DNA from: JAKPAM01 sp047601745
GTDB lineage: Bacteria > Pseudomonadota > Gammaproteobacteria > Burkholderiales > Burkholderiaceae_E
Assembly: GCA_047601745.1 (NCBI GenBank)
Contig: JASGIS010000001.1
Span: 5,084,001 to 5,148,000, forward strand
Reading direction: 5' to 3'
DNA length: 64,000 nt
Shown here: piece after piece, positions 1-9,687 of the stretch
Position numbering within the stretch: position 1 is the first letter of the stretch
How the letters are laid out: each line of letters begins with the position of its first letter
Translations under genes and position numbers: made by a program
Notes under the pieces: model-generated
The model's input: the letters and a program-made list of their open reading frames with translations, nothing else
Database searches by the model: none
What the model was told of the DNA's origin: nothing

Positions 1-94
1 CGCCCGATCGCGAGCGGCGGACGAAGCTCGGCAAGTGCGGCTATGCTGATGCGATGAGATCCTTCGATTGCTTCCTTCTTCTGGAGAACACGCG

Positions 95-1045
95 ATGAGC
101 GCAGGCCAACGACTTCCCGGCACCCCCGAGCCCATGCACCACTGGCAAGGTGCGCGGGGCGTGCGACTCGCAGGCGATTCCTGGGGTGATCCCCAGCACC
201 CGCTGGTGGTGCTGCAGCATGGCGGCGGACAGACCCGTCATGCGTGGAAAGGAACGGGCCAGGTACTCGGCGACGCGGGCTACTACGCGGTCGCATTCGA
301 CGCGCGCGGTCACGGCGATTCGGATTGGGCCCCGGACGGCGCCTATAGCCAGGACGTCATGGTCGAGGACCTGCAGTGCGTGGTCGAAGCGCTGGGCAAT
401 CGTCCGTGCGTACTGGTCGGCGCGTCGATGGGGGGCGGAACGAGCCTGGTGGCCGCCGGCGAACGCGCGGTTCCGGCGACGGCCCTCGTCCTGGTCGACA
501 TCGCGCCGCGCGTCGAGCCCGCCGGCATCCAGAACATCCAGACCTTCATGCGGCGCAATCCCGATGGCTTCGCCTCGCTGGACGAGGTGGCCGACGCGAT
601 CGCCAGCTATCAGCCCCACCGCCCTCGTCCGTCGAACCTGCAAGGGCTCGCGAAGAACGTGCGCCTCGCGGCGAACGGCAGGTACTACTGGCATTGGGAT
701 CCGCGGTTCCTGCGAGGAAGCCGCGATCTTTCTCAGCGCCAGGCTCGGCTGGAGGCCTGCGCACGGGCGCTCGAGATTCCCACGCTGCTGGTCAAAGGCG
801 CCAAGTCCGACGTCCTCACCGACGAAGGGGTGAAGGAGTTCCAGGCGCTGGTCCCCCACTGCGAATACGTGAACATCGTCTCGGCCGGCCACATGGTGGC
901 CGGTGATCGCAACGACGCCTTCGGCAAGGCGGTCGTCGAGTTCCTGATGCGCGCCGTGCCGTCGACCGAGCTGCCGCAGACATCGATCCAGCGCGAGGCC
1001 TTGATCCGGCGCCTGAACGCCTCGGACCTGAACGACGTGCCTTGA
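95..1045 (+). CDS. alpha/beta hydrolase
   Basis: A 316-residue alpha/beta-hydrolase-fold protein, probably a cytoplasmic esterase or related hydrolase of unknown substrate. The nucleophile elbow GASMGG is present about 110 residues in. An N-terminal LQHGGG oxyanion-type motif and a C-terminal SAGHMV histidine complete the expected triad. The ATG at 95 is preferred over an in-frame TTG at 68 because a GGAG lies about 8 bases upstream of it. The gene is convergent with the nitronate monooxygenase gene downstream. The fold assignment is firm, but the specificity is not readable from sequence. Confidence 0.85.
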   Translation: MSAGQRLPGTPEPMHHWQGARGVRLAGDSWGDPQHPLVVLQHGGGQTRHAWKGTGQVLGDAGYYAVAFDARGHGDSDWAPDGAYSQDVMVEDLQCVVEALGNRPCVLVGASMGGGTSLVAAGERAVPATALVLVDIAPRVEPAGIQNIQTFMRRNPDGFASLDEVADAIASYQPHRPRPSNLQGLAKNVRLAANGRYYWHWDPRFLRGSRDLSQRQARLEACARALEIPTLLVKGAKSDVLTDEGVKEFQALVPHCEYVNIVSAGHMVAGDRNDAFGKAVVEFLMRAVPSTELPQTSIQREALIRRLNASDLNDVP

Positions 1046-1076
1046 AAAAGCGCGACCCGACGGCCGCGCCAGGTCG

Positions 1077-2123
1077 TCAGCCCAACGCGAGTTCGCGCGT
1101 CAGTTCGCCCGCCGGCATCGCCCGGCCGCCATGAGCGTTCTGTCCGGCCCACAGCGGCGAGAAGTCGCCGCGGCCGGCGGCTTCGGCGCGGGCGCGCAGC
1201 GGTGCGACCGCCGTGCCGGCCAACGGGAACGACGGCGCGACGTCGGACAGCGGGCCCACTTCGCGCATCAGGCGGTTGACGATGCCCCGCGCCGGCCGTC
1301 CCGAGAACAGGTTGGTCAGCGCCGTGTGGCGAGCGGCTTCGCTGGCCAGCGCCGCGCGGTGCACGGCGCTGGTGCCGGCCTCGGGGCAAAGCAGGTAGGC
1401 GCTGCCGACCTGCACGCCGATCGCCCCCAGCGCCAGCGCGGCGGCCACACCGGGCGCATCGGCGATGCCGCCGGCGGCGATCACCGGCACGTGCAGCGCA
1501 CGCACGAGCTGCCGCACCAGCGCGAACGTACCGAGTTGCCGCGTCAGATCGTCGGAAAGGAAATGGCCTCGATGGCCGCCGGCCTCCAGGCCCTGCGCGA
1601 TCACCGCGTCGACGCCGCGCGACTGCAGCCACAGCCCCTCCTCCAGCGTCGTCGCCGACCCCAGCACGCGAGCGCCCGCGGCGCGTACCGGTGCCAGCAG
1701 TTCGGCCGACGGCAACCCGAAATGGAAACTCACGATCTCGGGCCGGAGTTCGGCCACCCATCGCGCGGCCTCGGCGGTGAACGGATTGCGCCCCGGACCG
1801 GGAACGATACCCGCCGGGTCGATGTCGTACTCGCGGTAGTACGGTGCCAGCGCCTGCCGCCACCGCGCCTCGCTCGCCGCGTCCGGCTCGGCGGGCTGGT
1901 GACAGAAGAAGTTCAGGTTCAAGGGCTTGCCGCCGATGCCGGCGCGGATCGCCGCGACCTCGCGGCGTATGACGTCGTCCGCCAGCATCGCGCAAGGAAG
2001 CGAACCCAGGCCCCCTGCCTGACCGACGGCGATCGCCAGTGCGCTGCCTTGCGAGCCGGCCATCGGCGCCTGGATGATCGGCAGCTCGGCGCCGAGCAGC
2101 GCGCTGAAGGACGAAGCGGTCAT
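1077..2123 (-). CDS. NAD(P)H-dependent/nitronate monooxygenase family flavoprotein
   Basis: A 348-residue TIM-barrel flavoprotein of the 2-nitropropane dioxygenase (nitronate monooxygenase) family, which oxidises alkyl nitronates using FMN. The N-terminal PIIQAPMAG motif and the central GLEAGGHRGHF motif, with its conserved His and FMN-phosphate loop, are diagnostic. A PVIAAGGIADA strand follows. A GGAGG sits about 9 bases upstream of the ATG. It appears monocistronic and faces away from the DUF1800 gene. A distinct family role, such as an enoyl reductase-like activity, cannot be excluded. Confidence 0.85.
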   Translation of the reverse strand: MTASSFSALLGAELPIIQAPMAGSQGSALAIAVGQAGGLGSLPCAMLADDVIRREVAAIRAGIGGKPLNLNFFCHQPAEPDAASEARWRQALAPYYREYDIDPAGIVPGPGRNPFTAEAARWVAELRPEIVSFHFGLPSAELLAPVRAAGARVLGSATTLEEGLWLQSRGVDAVIAQGLEAGGHRGHFLSDDLTRQLGTFALVRQLVRALHVPVIAAGGIADAPGVAAALALGAIGVQVGSAYLLCPEAGTSAVHRAALASEAARHTALTNLFSGRPARGIVNRLMREVGPLSDVAPSFPLAGTAVAPLRARAEAAGRGDFSPLWAGQNAHGGRAMPAGELTRELALG

Positions 2124-2409
2124 GACGGCAAGCCTCCGTGATTCGATACGATCCTTCTATTGGATGGCACGATCGCTTTTCTTATCAAATGAATTATTCA
2201 GAACCGACATTCTCCAAACAGGAAACATCCGCCTCGACTCGCCGGTGTTCTTCGACCCGGCACATCCCTCGAACGACGCATGACGGGTTCTGACGCCAGG
2301 ACCGACCGTCTGATGACGACCGATGCGTGTCCCTGTCCGGCATCCCCGATCCGTTCGCTGTCGGCGCCGTTCGTCGCTCGACCGTTTGTCGGGGATCCGC
2401 GAGATCATC
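2124..2409. other. divergent intergenic region
   Basis: 286 bases separate the divergent nitronate monooxygenase and DUF1800 genes. A short AT-rich patch around 2175-2225 is a plausible promoter zone. No convincing ORF, operator or RNA was recognised. Confidence 0.4.
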
Positions 2410-4095
2410 ATGCTTTTTCCTCCGTCCGATCGCGATCAGGCTCTTCACGCGGCCCCGTGGCTGACCGACGCGGGCCGGCAGCGCCGCAAGCTGCTTCGCC
2501 TGTCGACGGCCGGCCTGGGCGCGGCGGTCGGCCTGATCGCCACGGGCTGCGCGAGTGATCCGCGCACCCGGGGTACGGCCACCGAATCGCCGCGAGCCGA
2601 TCAGCCGGTGCGGCTCGCTCGACCGGCAACGGCCGGGCGCGGCGGCAGGATCGACGATGCGGCCCTGCTTCGCCGCATCGGCTGGGGGCCGGACCGCGCG
2701 AGCCTGGCCCGCATCGATCAACTGGGCCCGGGGCGCTGGCTGCAGCATCAGTTGCATCCGGACGCGCCGGCCAGCGTACCGGACGCGATCGCGCCCCGTA
2801 TCGACGCGCCGCCGACCGATCAGGCGTCGCTCGAGGAACTGATCGGGCAGCTCGAACCGCTGCGCCAGGCCGCCGGCATGCAGTCCGACGACGAAGCGAA
2901 GGCCCGGGCCGTCAAGACCTATCAGCAGGCGCTCGCCGAGCAGGCCCGCCATGCGCACGCACGCTTCTGGTGGACGGCGATCCATTCGGATCAGCAACTG
3001 GGCAGCCAGATGACCTGGTTCTGGCTCAATCACTTCAGCGTGTTCGAAGGCAAGGCCAATCTGCGCGCCATGGTCGGCGATTACGAAGCCCGGGCGATCC
3101 GTCCTCACGCGCTCGGACGCTTCCATGATCTGGTGCTGGCGACGCTGCGTCATCCGGCCATGTTGCGCTATCTGGACAACGAGCAGAACGCGGCGAACCG
3201 GATCAACGAGAACTACGCGCGCGAACTGATGGAACTGCATACCCTGGGAGTCGACGGCGGCTACGGGCAGCGTGACGTGCAGGAGCTGGCCCGGGTGCTG
3301 ACCGGCGCGGGCATCTTCCGGCCGGGGGCCGAACGGCCCCGCATGCGCCCGGTGCTCGAACGCTTCTATCAGCGCGAAGGCCTGTTCGAGTTCAATCCCA
3401 ATCGACACGACTTCAACGACAAGCTGCTGCTCGGCGCGATCGTGCCGGGACAGGGCATGGACGAGATCGAAGCCGCAGTGCTGCGCCTGTGCGATCACCC
3501 GGCGACGGCGCGGCACGTGAGCCGCAAGCTCGCGCGGTATTTTCTCGGCGACGAACCGGGGCCTGCGCTGCTCGACCATCTGGCGCATTCGTTCCAGGCC
3601 GGCCGGGGCGACATCGCTTTCGTGCTGCGCGAGCTGTTCGAGACGCCCGATTTCGCCGACTCCCTGGTCACCGGCGCATTCAAGGACCCCGCCCGGTATC
3701 TGATGTCGTCGCTGCGCATGGCGTTCGACCAGATGCCGATCGTCGACATGCGGCCCGTGCTGGCGTGGATGCAGCGCCTCGGCGAGCCCCTGTTCGGCCG
3801 CTCGACGCCGGACGGCTACCCTCTCGATCAGGCATCGTGGTCGGGCGCCGCGCAGATGAGCGCGCGTTTCGATATCGCGCGCGCCATCGGGTCGGGACCG
3901 CTCGGCCTGTTCCGCGAGGAAGGCGCCGAAAGCGACGGCCCGCGGCCGCGCTTCTCGCGCCTGTCCGGACCGGTGTTCCAGCGCGCGCTCGAGCCGAGCC
4001 TGTCGAAAGCCACCAGACAGGCGCTCGATCAGGCCAACTCGACGCAGGAGTGGAACACGCTCTTGCTGGCATCGCCGGAAATGATGCGCTGCTGA
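2410..4095 (+). CDS. DUF1800 family exported lipoprotein
   Basis: A 561-residue DUF1800 protein. The N-terminus has twin basic residues (RRKLLRLS), a hydrophobic stretch and a lipobox-like IATGC, suggesting export and possibly lipidation. The body has the family signatures: NHFSVFEGK, then NENYARELMELHTLGVDGGY, then ARVLTG. DUF1800 proteins typically sit beside a DUF1501 gene, as here with about 80 bases between them, and the pair is thought to act outside the cytoplasm. The biochemical function is unknown. The start at 2410 is chosen over an in-frame upstream start because the signal sequence follows it closely. Confidence 0.85.
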   Translation: MLFPPSDRDQALHAAPWLTDAGRQRRKLLRLSTAGLGAAVGLIATGCASDPRTRGTATESPRADQPVRLARPATAGRGGRIDDAALLRRIGWGPDRASLARIDQLGPGRWLQHQLHPDAPASVPDAIAPRIDAPPTDQASLEELIGQLEPLRQAAGMQSDDEAKARAVKTYQQALAEQARHAHARFWWTAIHSDQQLGSQMTWFWLNHFSVFEGKANLRAMVGDYEARAIRPHALGRFHDLVLATLRHPAMLRYLDNEQNAANRINENYARELMELHTLGVDGGYGQRDVQELARVLTGAGIFRPGAERPRMRPVLERFYQREGLFEFNPNRHDFNDKLLLGAIVPGQGMDEIEAAVLRLCDHPATARHVSRKLARYFLGDEPGPALLDHLAHSFQAGRGDIAFVLRELFETPDFADSLVTGAFKDPARYLMSSLRMAFDQMPIVDMRPVLAWMQRLGEPLFGRSTPDGYPLDQASWSGAAQMSARFDIARAIGSGPLGLFREEGAESDGPRPRFSRLSGPVFQRALEPSLSKATRQALDQANSTQEWNTLLLASPEMMRC

Positions 4096-4174
4096 GGATG
4101 CGCTGCTGAGGCCCGCCCCGTGTCAGCCGCCCGTCAAAGCGCGCGCGGGAAGATGGTCGCGCCAGGAGATCAGA

Positions 4175-5410
4175 TTGAAGTCCTCCATCTCGAACCCTTC
4201 GTCCGCTGCCCGCCGTCGCTGGCTGGGGCGGACTCTCGGCCTCTCGGCCTCGGCCTGGCTGGGCGCGCGAAGCACGCTCGGACGGGCCGCCGACCAACAG
4301 GCACCGCGGCTGCTCGTCGTCTTCCTCAGGGGAGGCTACGACGCCACCAGCCTGCTGGTGCCTTATCGATCATCGTTCTACTACGAGGCCCGTCCGGCCA
4401 TCGCCATCAAGCCGCCCGACAGCGGCGATGCGCTGGCGGCCGTGCGCCTGGACGACGACTGGGCCCTGCACCCGGCGCTGGCGGACAGCCTGCTGCCGCT
4501 CTACCGGGCCGGACAACTGGCTTTCGTCCCATTCGCCGGCACGCCCGATCTTTCCCGCAGCCATTTCGAGACCCAGGATTCGATCGAACTCGGCCTGGCT
4601 TCATCGACCGACGGCAGCACCGCGCGTACCGGCTTTCTTCACCGGCTGGCCGATGAACTGGACGGCGGCGATCGGACCGCGGCGTTCACCGAGCAGCCGC
4701 CGTTGATCCTGCGCGGCACGCCGGCGCTCGCCAACATCGCCGTGCGCGGCGGCGCCGGCAAGGCCTTCACGGATCGCCAGCAGGACCTGATCCGTTCGAT
4801 GTACGCGGACCAGCCGCAGGCCGCGCAGATCGCGCAAAGCTTCGAGGTGCAGAAGGAACTGGCCGATCAGGCGATCGGCGAGATGAAAGGCGTGAATCGC
4901 CAGGCCATCAATCCGCGCGGCTTCGAGATGGCGGCCCGGCGCGTCGCCCGCCTGATGCGCGAACGCTATCGGATCGGTTTCATCGACGTCGGCGGTTGGG
5001 ACACGCACGTCGGCCAGGGTGCCGGCACCGGTTATCTGGCCGATCGATTCGCCGAACTCGGTCGCGGACTGGCGGCTTTCGCCGACGATGCGGCATCGAT
5101 CTGGCCGCAGACCACCGTGGTGGTGCTGTCCGAATTCGGCCGCACGTTCCGCGAGAACGGCAATCGAGGCACCGATCACGGACATGGAAGCGTCTACTGC
5201 GTGCTCGGCGGCAACGTACGCGGCGGCCGCGTGCTTGGCGAGCAACTGGTGCTCGAACGGTCGCGGCTGTTTCAGGACCGCGATCTGCCCGTGCTCAATG
5301 ACTACCGGTCCTTGTTCGGCGGACTGTTCGCCAGGCTGTTCGAACTGGACCGGACGCGGCTGGCGCGGGTGTTTCCGGATGTCCCGCCGCGCGATATAGG
5401 TCTGGTCTGA
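4175..5410 (+). CDS. DUF1501 family exported protein
   Basis: A 411-residue DUF1501 protein. It has a Tat-like leader (ARRRWLGRT plus a hydrophobic segment ending near ALA/GRA) and the motifs VVFLRGGYDA, SEFGRTFRENGNRGTDHGHG and GGWDTHVGQG, typical of this alkaline-phosphatase/sulfatase-related family. The start is a TTG at 4175 with AGGAG about 6 bases upstream. It forms a two-gene unit with the preceding DUF1800 gene. Co-export and physical partnership are inferred from pairing in many genomes. No substrate is known. Confidence 0.85.
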   Translation: MKSSISNPSSAARRRWLGRTLGLSASAWLGARSTLGRAADQQAPRLLVVFLRGGYDATSLLVPYRSSFYYEARPAIAIKPPDSGDALAAVRLDDDWALHPALADSLLPLYRAGQLAFVPFAGTPDLSRSHFETQDSIELGLASSTDGSTARTGFLHRLADELDGGDRTAAFTEQPPLILRGTPALANIAVRGGAGKAFTDRQQDLIRSMYADQPQAAQIAQSFEVQKELADQAIGEMKGVNRQAINPRGFEMAARRVARLMRERYRIGFIDVGGWDTHVGQGAGTGYLADRFAELGRGLAAFADDAASIWPQTTVVVLSEFGRTFRENGNRGTDHGHGSVYCVLGGNVRGGRVLGEQLVLERSRLFQDRDLPVLNDYRSLFGGLFARLFELDRTRLARVFPDVPPRDIGLV

Positions 5411-5428
5411 CGCGCTTCGACAGCAGCG

Positions 5429-6166
5429 TCAGGGCTCCTGCGCGATGCGCAGCAGCGCGTTCATGTCGCGCAGGATGACGAGGCGGTAACCGGCGCGGCT
5501 GCCTACCACGCCTTCCGCCTTCAGCCGCCTCATTTCGCCGGCGACCGTCTGCCTGGACACGCCCAGCATGCTCGCCAGTTCGGACTGCGTGATGCGCAGC
5601 TCGGTGTCGGTCGGATGTCCCCTCGAGCCCAGGTCGCCATAGCGGTGCGCCAGGTTGATCAGCACCAGCGCCATGCGGCGGCGCACCGAACCCAGCGCCC
5701 AATCGCGCTGCGATTCGACGTTGAGATGGAACCGCTGCAACGCGAACCGGGCGACGCCGCGCCACAGGATCGGTTCCGCATCCAGCACCCGCCGCATCGC
5801 CGCGGCGGGAATGTGGATGATCTGCGAAGCCTCGCGGGCATGCGCGGTGAATAGCTGCGGCACCTCTCCGAGCAGATGCAGCAACCTGGTGATCTGGCCC
5901 GGACCCAGCACCGCCAGCGTGTACTTGCCGCCCTCCGCGTTCGTCACGTTCATATCGATCGAGCCCGACGCGACCATCAGGATGTCCTGCTCGCGGTCGC
6001 CGCGGACATCGAGCGGCGCGCGGCGCCGATAGCGCTTCATCGACGCCGCCGAGGCCAGCTCGCGCAGGCGGTCGGCCGGCCAGTCGGCAAACAACGGACA
6101 CAGGCGCAGCCATCGATCGAGCGGCTGCGGGTCGGCTTGCGCTCGCGCGCGCGGACGGTATTCCAT
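5429..6166 (-). CDS. Crp/Fnr family transcriptional regulator
   Basis: A 245-residue regulator with an N-terminal cyclic-nucleotide-binding-like beta barrel (about residues 20-140) and a C-terminal winged helix whose recognition segment reads ELASMLGVSRQTVAGEMRRL. There is no Fnr-type Cys cluster, so an oxygen-sensing Fe-S role is unlikely. The ATG at 6166 is taken because the barrel begins shortly after it; an upstream in-frame start at 6271 would add a low-complexity leader. It is convergent with the DUF1501 gene and divergent from the DUF1254 gene, which is a plausible target. Confidence 0.85.
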   Translation of the reverse strand: MEYRPRARAQADPQPLDRWLRLCPLFADWPADRLRELASAASMKRYRRRAPLDVRGDREQDILMVASGSIDMNVTNAEGGKYTLAVLGPGQITRLLHLLGEVPQLFTAHAREASQIIHIPAAAMRRVLDAEPILWRGVARFALQRFHLNVESQRDWALGSVRRRMALVLINLAHRYGDLGSRGHPTDTELRITQSELASMLGVSRQTVAGEMRRLKAEGVVGSRAGYRLVILRDMNALLRIAQEP

Positions 6167-6288
6167 GAAACGGCGTCCCCGAATTGGTTGTGTGCTTGAT
6201 AGAAATCGGCCGGCGGCGCTGCCTAATATGGCGCCTGCCCCGAGCCGCCGGCCCTCGCCCTGCTTCGCCATCGATTGGAATCCCTGAC

Positions 6289-7704
6289 ATGAGAAAACTG
6301 CTCGCCATGTTCGGCACCCTGATGATCATGTCGCATACCGCTGCGGGGGCCGCCGCGCCCGCGCCGATCACCGAGCAGGAGGCCTACGCGATCGGCATCG
6401 AAGCCTACACGTACGCTTACCCCGCGGTGCTGATGGACATGACGCGGCGCGTGCGCTCGAACGCCGTCGAACCCGACACCGTCACCCGGCGCAGCCCGAT
6501 GAACCGTTTCGCGCACGCCGAAGCTTATGCGAACGCGGACGCGCGCGACGTCGTTCGCCCCAATGCCGACACCTTGTATTCGAGCCTGTGGTACGACGTC
6601 GGCCAGGAGCCGCTGGTGATCACGGTGCCGGACATGGGTGACCGCTACCATGTGATCCCGTTCATGGACATGTGGACCGACGTGTTCGCCGCGGTGGGCA
6701 CGCGCAGCACCGGCAACGGCGGCGGCAGCTACGCGCTGGTCGGCCCGCGCTGGAAGGGCACGCTGCCCGAGGGCCTGCGGGCGATCGTCAGCCCGACCGA
6801 CGTGGGCTACATCATCGGCCGCATCCAGGCCAACGGCGCCGGCGACTACGGCAACGTGCACAAGCTTCAGGCCGGCCTGAAGGCCGTGCCGCTGTCGGAC
6901 TGGGGCAAACCGTCCCACGTGCCCGCGCCCGGCCGCGTCGATCCGGCGGTCGACATGGTGACGCCCGCGCCCGAGCAGACGGCCAAGCTGGACGCGGCCG
7001 CCTTCTTCGCCACCTTCGCCGAAGTGCTGAAGAAGAACCCGCCCAACGCCACCGACTATGCGACGGTGTTTCGGATGGAACGCCTCGGCCTCGTGGTCGG
7101 CCGCAGCTTCGACCTGGCCAACGCCGATCCCGCCGTGCAGCGCGCGCTGGCACGTGCGGTGCCGGACGCATATAAGCGCATCCAGGGCCGTGTCCGCGGC
7201 TTCGGCGCGCCGGTAGAGGGCTGGATCAACGCGGCCGCCCGCTCCACCAAGCTGGGCGTCTACGGCAACGACTACCTGCTGCGCGCCTATATCGCGCATG
7301 CCGGCCTGGGCGCGCTGCCCAACGAGGATGCGATCTATCCGCTGGCGCTGACCGATGGCGAAGGCAAGCCCCTGACCGGCGCCTCGAAATACGTGCTGCA
7401 TTTCGACAAGGACCGCATCCCGCCGGCCGATGCGTTCTGGTCGCTGACGATGTACGGCGCCGACCAGTTCTTCGTCGCCAACCCGATCAACCGCTACGCG
7501 ATCGGCGACCGCGACCCGCTCGCGCTCAACGCCGACGGTTCGCTGGACCTGTACGTCCAGCACGAATCGCCGGGCAAGGACAAGGAAGCGAACTGGCTGC
7601 CCGCGCCGGCCGGCCCGTTCAGCATGAACCTGCGGCTCTACATGCCGCGCGCGGCGGCGCTGCAGGGGAGCTGGACGCCGCCGCCGATCCGACGCCAGCC
7701 CTGA
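6289..7704 (+). CDS. DUF1254/DUF1214 domain exported protein
   Basis: A 471-residue protein with a clear signal peptide (MRKLLAMFGTLMIMSHTAAGAAA). A DUF1254 domain (YTYAYPAVLMDMTRR...NADTLYSSLWYDV) is followed by a C-terminal DUF1214 domain (PADAFWSLTMYGADQFFVANPINRY). Members are often periplasmic and of unknown function. The gene is divergent from the Crp-family gene. The ATG at 6289 is chosen because it opens the signal peptide. Confidence 0.85.
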   Translation: MRKLLAMFGTLMIMSHTAAGAAAPAPITEQEAYAIGIEAYTYAYPAVLMDMTRRVRSNAVEPDTVTRRSPMNRFAHAEAYANADARDVVRPNADTLYSSLWYDVGQEPLVITVPDMGDRYHVIPFMDMWTDVFAAVGTRSTGNGGGSYALVGPRWKGTLPEGLRAIVSPTDVGYIIGRIQANGAGDYGNVHKLQAGLKAVPLSDWGKPSHVPAPGRVDPAVDMVTPAPEQTAKLDAAAFFATFAEVLKKNPPNATDYATVFRMERLGLVVGRSFDLANADPAVQRALARAVPDAYKRIQGRVRGFGAPVEGWINAAARSTKLGVYGNDYLLRAYIAHAGLGALPNEDAIYPLALTDGEGKPLTGASKYVLHFDKDRIPPADAFWSLTMYGADQFFVANPINRYAIGDRDPLALNADGSLDLYVQHESPGKDKEANWLPAPAGPFSMNLRLYMPRAAALQGSWTPPPIRRQP

Positions 7705-7820
7705 TTGGTCCGCCGGCGCGGGGCGCACGCGAATCGAGCCGGCCCACCGGAAACGGAATCCGTTGCCGAATGGTTCAAACTACGGGGTGCGAACCAACCA
7801 TCAACGAGAGGAGAGAAGGA

Positions 7821-8648
7821 ATGGGCAATCGGCTGGCGGGCAAGACGGCGTTGATCACCGGCGGGACCAGCGGCATCGGCGAGGCGACGGTCAAGCTCTT
7901 CGTCGCCGAAGGCGCGAAGGTCATGATCGCGGGCCGCAATGCCGACAAAGGCAAGGCCATCGCGGAATCGCTCGGCGCCAACGCCGCGTTCATCGCTGCC
8001 GACGTGACGCGCGAAGCCGACATCGAGCGCGCGATCACGGCGACGGCGGACAAGTTCGGCCGGCTCGACTGCCTGTTCTCCAATGCCGGCGGCGTGACCC
8101 GCGGCCATGCCGATACGATCACCGCCGACGACTACCACCAGGCGATGGACCTGCTGCTCGGCAGCGTGCTCTTCGGCATCCGCTACGCCGCGCCGATCAT
8201 GAAGGCGCAGGGACGCGGCGCGATCATCAACAATTCCTCGGTCGCCGCGCTTCGCGGCCACATGGGCGATTATCTGTATTCGATCGCCAAGGCCGGCGTG
8301 CGCCGCGCGACGGAGCTGGCCGGCATGGAACTCGGCCCCTTCGGCATCACGGTCAACTGCATCTCGCCGGGAGCGATCGCCACGCCGATCTTCTTCGGCG
8401 GATCCCAGGCCGCGCTGAGCCTCGATGCGGCGCACGCGGAAGCGAAGATGCGCAAGCTGACGCGCAACCTCGCCAAGGCCACGCCGCTGCATCGTTCGGG
8501 CACGCCGCACGACATCGCCACGGCGGCATTGTTCCTGGCCTCGGACGAAGGCGCGTACATCAACTGCCACGACCTCGTCGTTGATGGCGGCATGATCGCC
8601 GGCGGACGCACCAGCTTCGAGGATCAACCCGGCCCGGCCGCTAGCTGA
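7821..8648 (+). CDS. short-chain dehydrogenase/reductase (SDR)
   Basis: A 275-residue classical SDR oxidoreductase. It has the GGTSGIGE cofactor loop, an SNAGG motif, a catalytic Ser in NNSSVAAL and YSIAK (Tyr-x3-Lys). The C-terminus ends in the usual DLVVDGGM segment. A purine-rich Shine-Dalgarno (gaggagagaagga) precedes the ATG at 7821. The 3' end overlaps the convergent epimerase-like gene by 8 bases. The substrate is unknown. Confidence 0.9.
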   Translation: MGNRLAGKTALITGGTSGIGEATVKLFVAEGAKVMIAGRNADKGKAIAESLGANAAFIAADVTREADIERAITATADKFGRLDCLFSNAGGVTRGHADTITADDYHQAMDLLLGSVLFGIRYAAPIMKAQGRGAIINNSSVAALRGHMGDYLYSIAKAGVRRATELAGMELGPFGITVNCISPGAIATPIFFGGSQAALSLDAAHAEAKMRKLTRNLAKATPLHRSGTPHDIATAALFLASDEGAYINCHDLVVDGGMIAGGRTSFEDQPGPAAS

Positions 8649-9573
8649 TGCCTGCGCCCTTCGCGATGCATTCCAGGCCTTCCCGATAGGTCGTCACCTC
8701 GAACTCGGGAAACCGGCGCTTGAACTTCATGGAGTCGAACAGGTTGTCCCGCTCGTAGCGAGGCAGCAGTTCCCGGATCTCGCGCGCCGGCTTCGAGAAA
8801 AGCCCGGCGGCGGTCAGGGCCCACTTGCCCACGACCGAATAGACGGGCTCGCGGCCGAAGACCTCGCTGGCCATCGCGACGAACTGCCGGTACGTCGGCC
8901 GGTCGTCGCAGCACGGCAGATGCCAGGTCTGTCCGAACGCATCGGGCGCGTTGCCCAGGGCCGCCAGCGCGCGGCTGGCGTCGGGCGTCCAGATCAGCGT
9001 CCTGCGCGTGTCGTCACGCACCGGCACACGCGGTTTCCGGCCGGCCCCGAGCCGGTCGATGACCAGCGCGTTCGTGAAGCTCTGCGTCTTGCCCGGACCG
9101 TAGAACTCCGGCGCGCGCCCGATCAGAACCGGCATCTCGCCGCGCGCCATCTCGTCGAGCACCATCGTGGCCATTGCCGCGCGCACCTTGCCCTTGCGCC
9201 CTACCGGAGCGAACGGTGTCGCCTCGGTCTGCACCCGGTCGTCCTGCGGATACATGTAGGTATTGTCGAAATAAGCGAAGCGCGCACCCGCCGCCCGGCA
9301 GGCGTCCAGCGCGTTCCTCAGCATCACCGGAAACTGCGTTTCCCACAGCTCGGTGTCCGGCGGCAGGCCGGCCGTGAAGTAGACGACGTCGCTGCCCTCG
9401 ACCGCATCCAAGGTCTGCCTCGCATCGAGGAGATTGGCGGACACCAGGCTGTCCGTCTCGTTGACCTTGCGCGGATGGCGGCTCACGAGCCGCACGTCGC
9501 TCGTATGGCCGCGCCGCAGTTCCCGCGCCAGTTCCGTGGCGATCTGGCCGTTCGCTCCCAATACCGTCTGCAT
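8641..9573 (-). CDS. NAD(P)-binding epimerase/NmrA-like protein
   Basis: A 310-residue extended-SDR protein. The Rossmann loop is GANGQIATELA at residues 6-16, an NmrA-like variant of GxxGxxA. A DNTYMYPQ segment replaces the canonical YxxxK motif, so catalysis by the usual epimerase mechanism is doubtful; it may be an NADPH sensor or reductase. A strong MerR-type promoter lies upstream on the minus strand (TTGACA, 19-bp dyad spacer, TAGCCT), so it is probably controlled by the divergent MerR gene. Confidence 0.8.
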   Translation of the reverse strand: MQTVLGANGQIATELARELRRGHTSDVRLVSRHPRKVNETDSLVSANLLDARQTLDAVEGSDVVYFTAGLPPDTELWETQFPVMLRNALDACRAAGARFAYFDNTYMYPQDDRVQTEATPFAPVGRKGKVRAAMATMVLDEMARGEMPVLIGRAPEFYGPGKTQSFTNALVIDRLGAGRKPRVPVRDDTRRTLIWTPDASRALAALGNAPDAFGQTWHLPCCDDRPTYRQFVAMASEVFGREPVYSVVGKWALTAAGLFSKPAREIRELLPRYERDNLFDSMKFKRRFPEFEVTTYREGLECIAKGAGIS

Positions 9574-9627
9574 TCCGTCCGCCTCGGTGAAGTCGCGCCT
9601 CGCGCATACAAAAGAAGAAGAGGAAGA

Positions 9628-9658
9628 AGGCTAACCTTGAAGTAGAGTTCAATGTCAA
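9628..9658 (-). promoter_or_regulatory. MerR-type promoter/operator for the epimerase-like gene
   Basis: Read on the minus strand, TTGACA (9653-9658) and TAGCCT (9628-9633) are separated by 19 bases. The spacer carries the dyad TTGAA-n6-TTCAA, the over-long spacing and dyad typical of MerR-activated promoters. A second copy of the dyad lies before the DJ-1-family gene. Confidence 0.7.
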
Positions 9659-9687
9659 ACCATGCACCGCATCGGAACATCGTGAAC

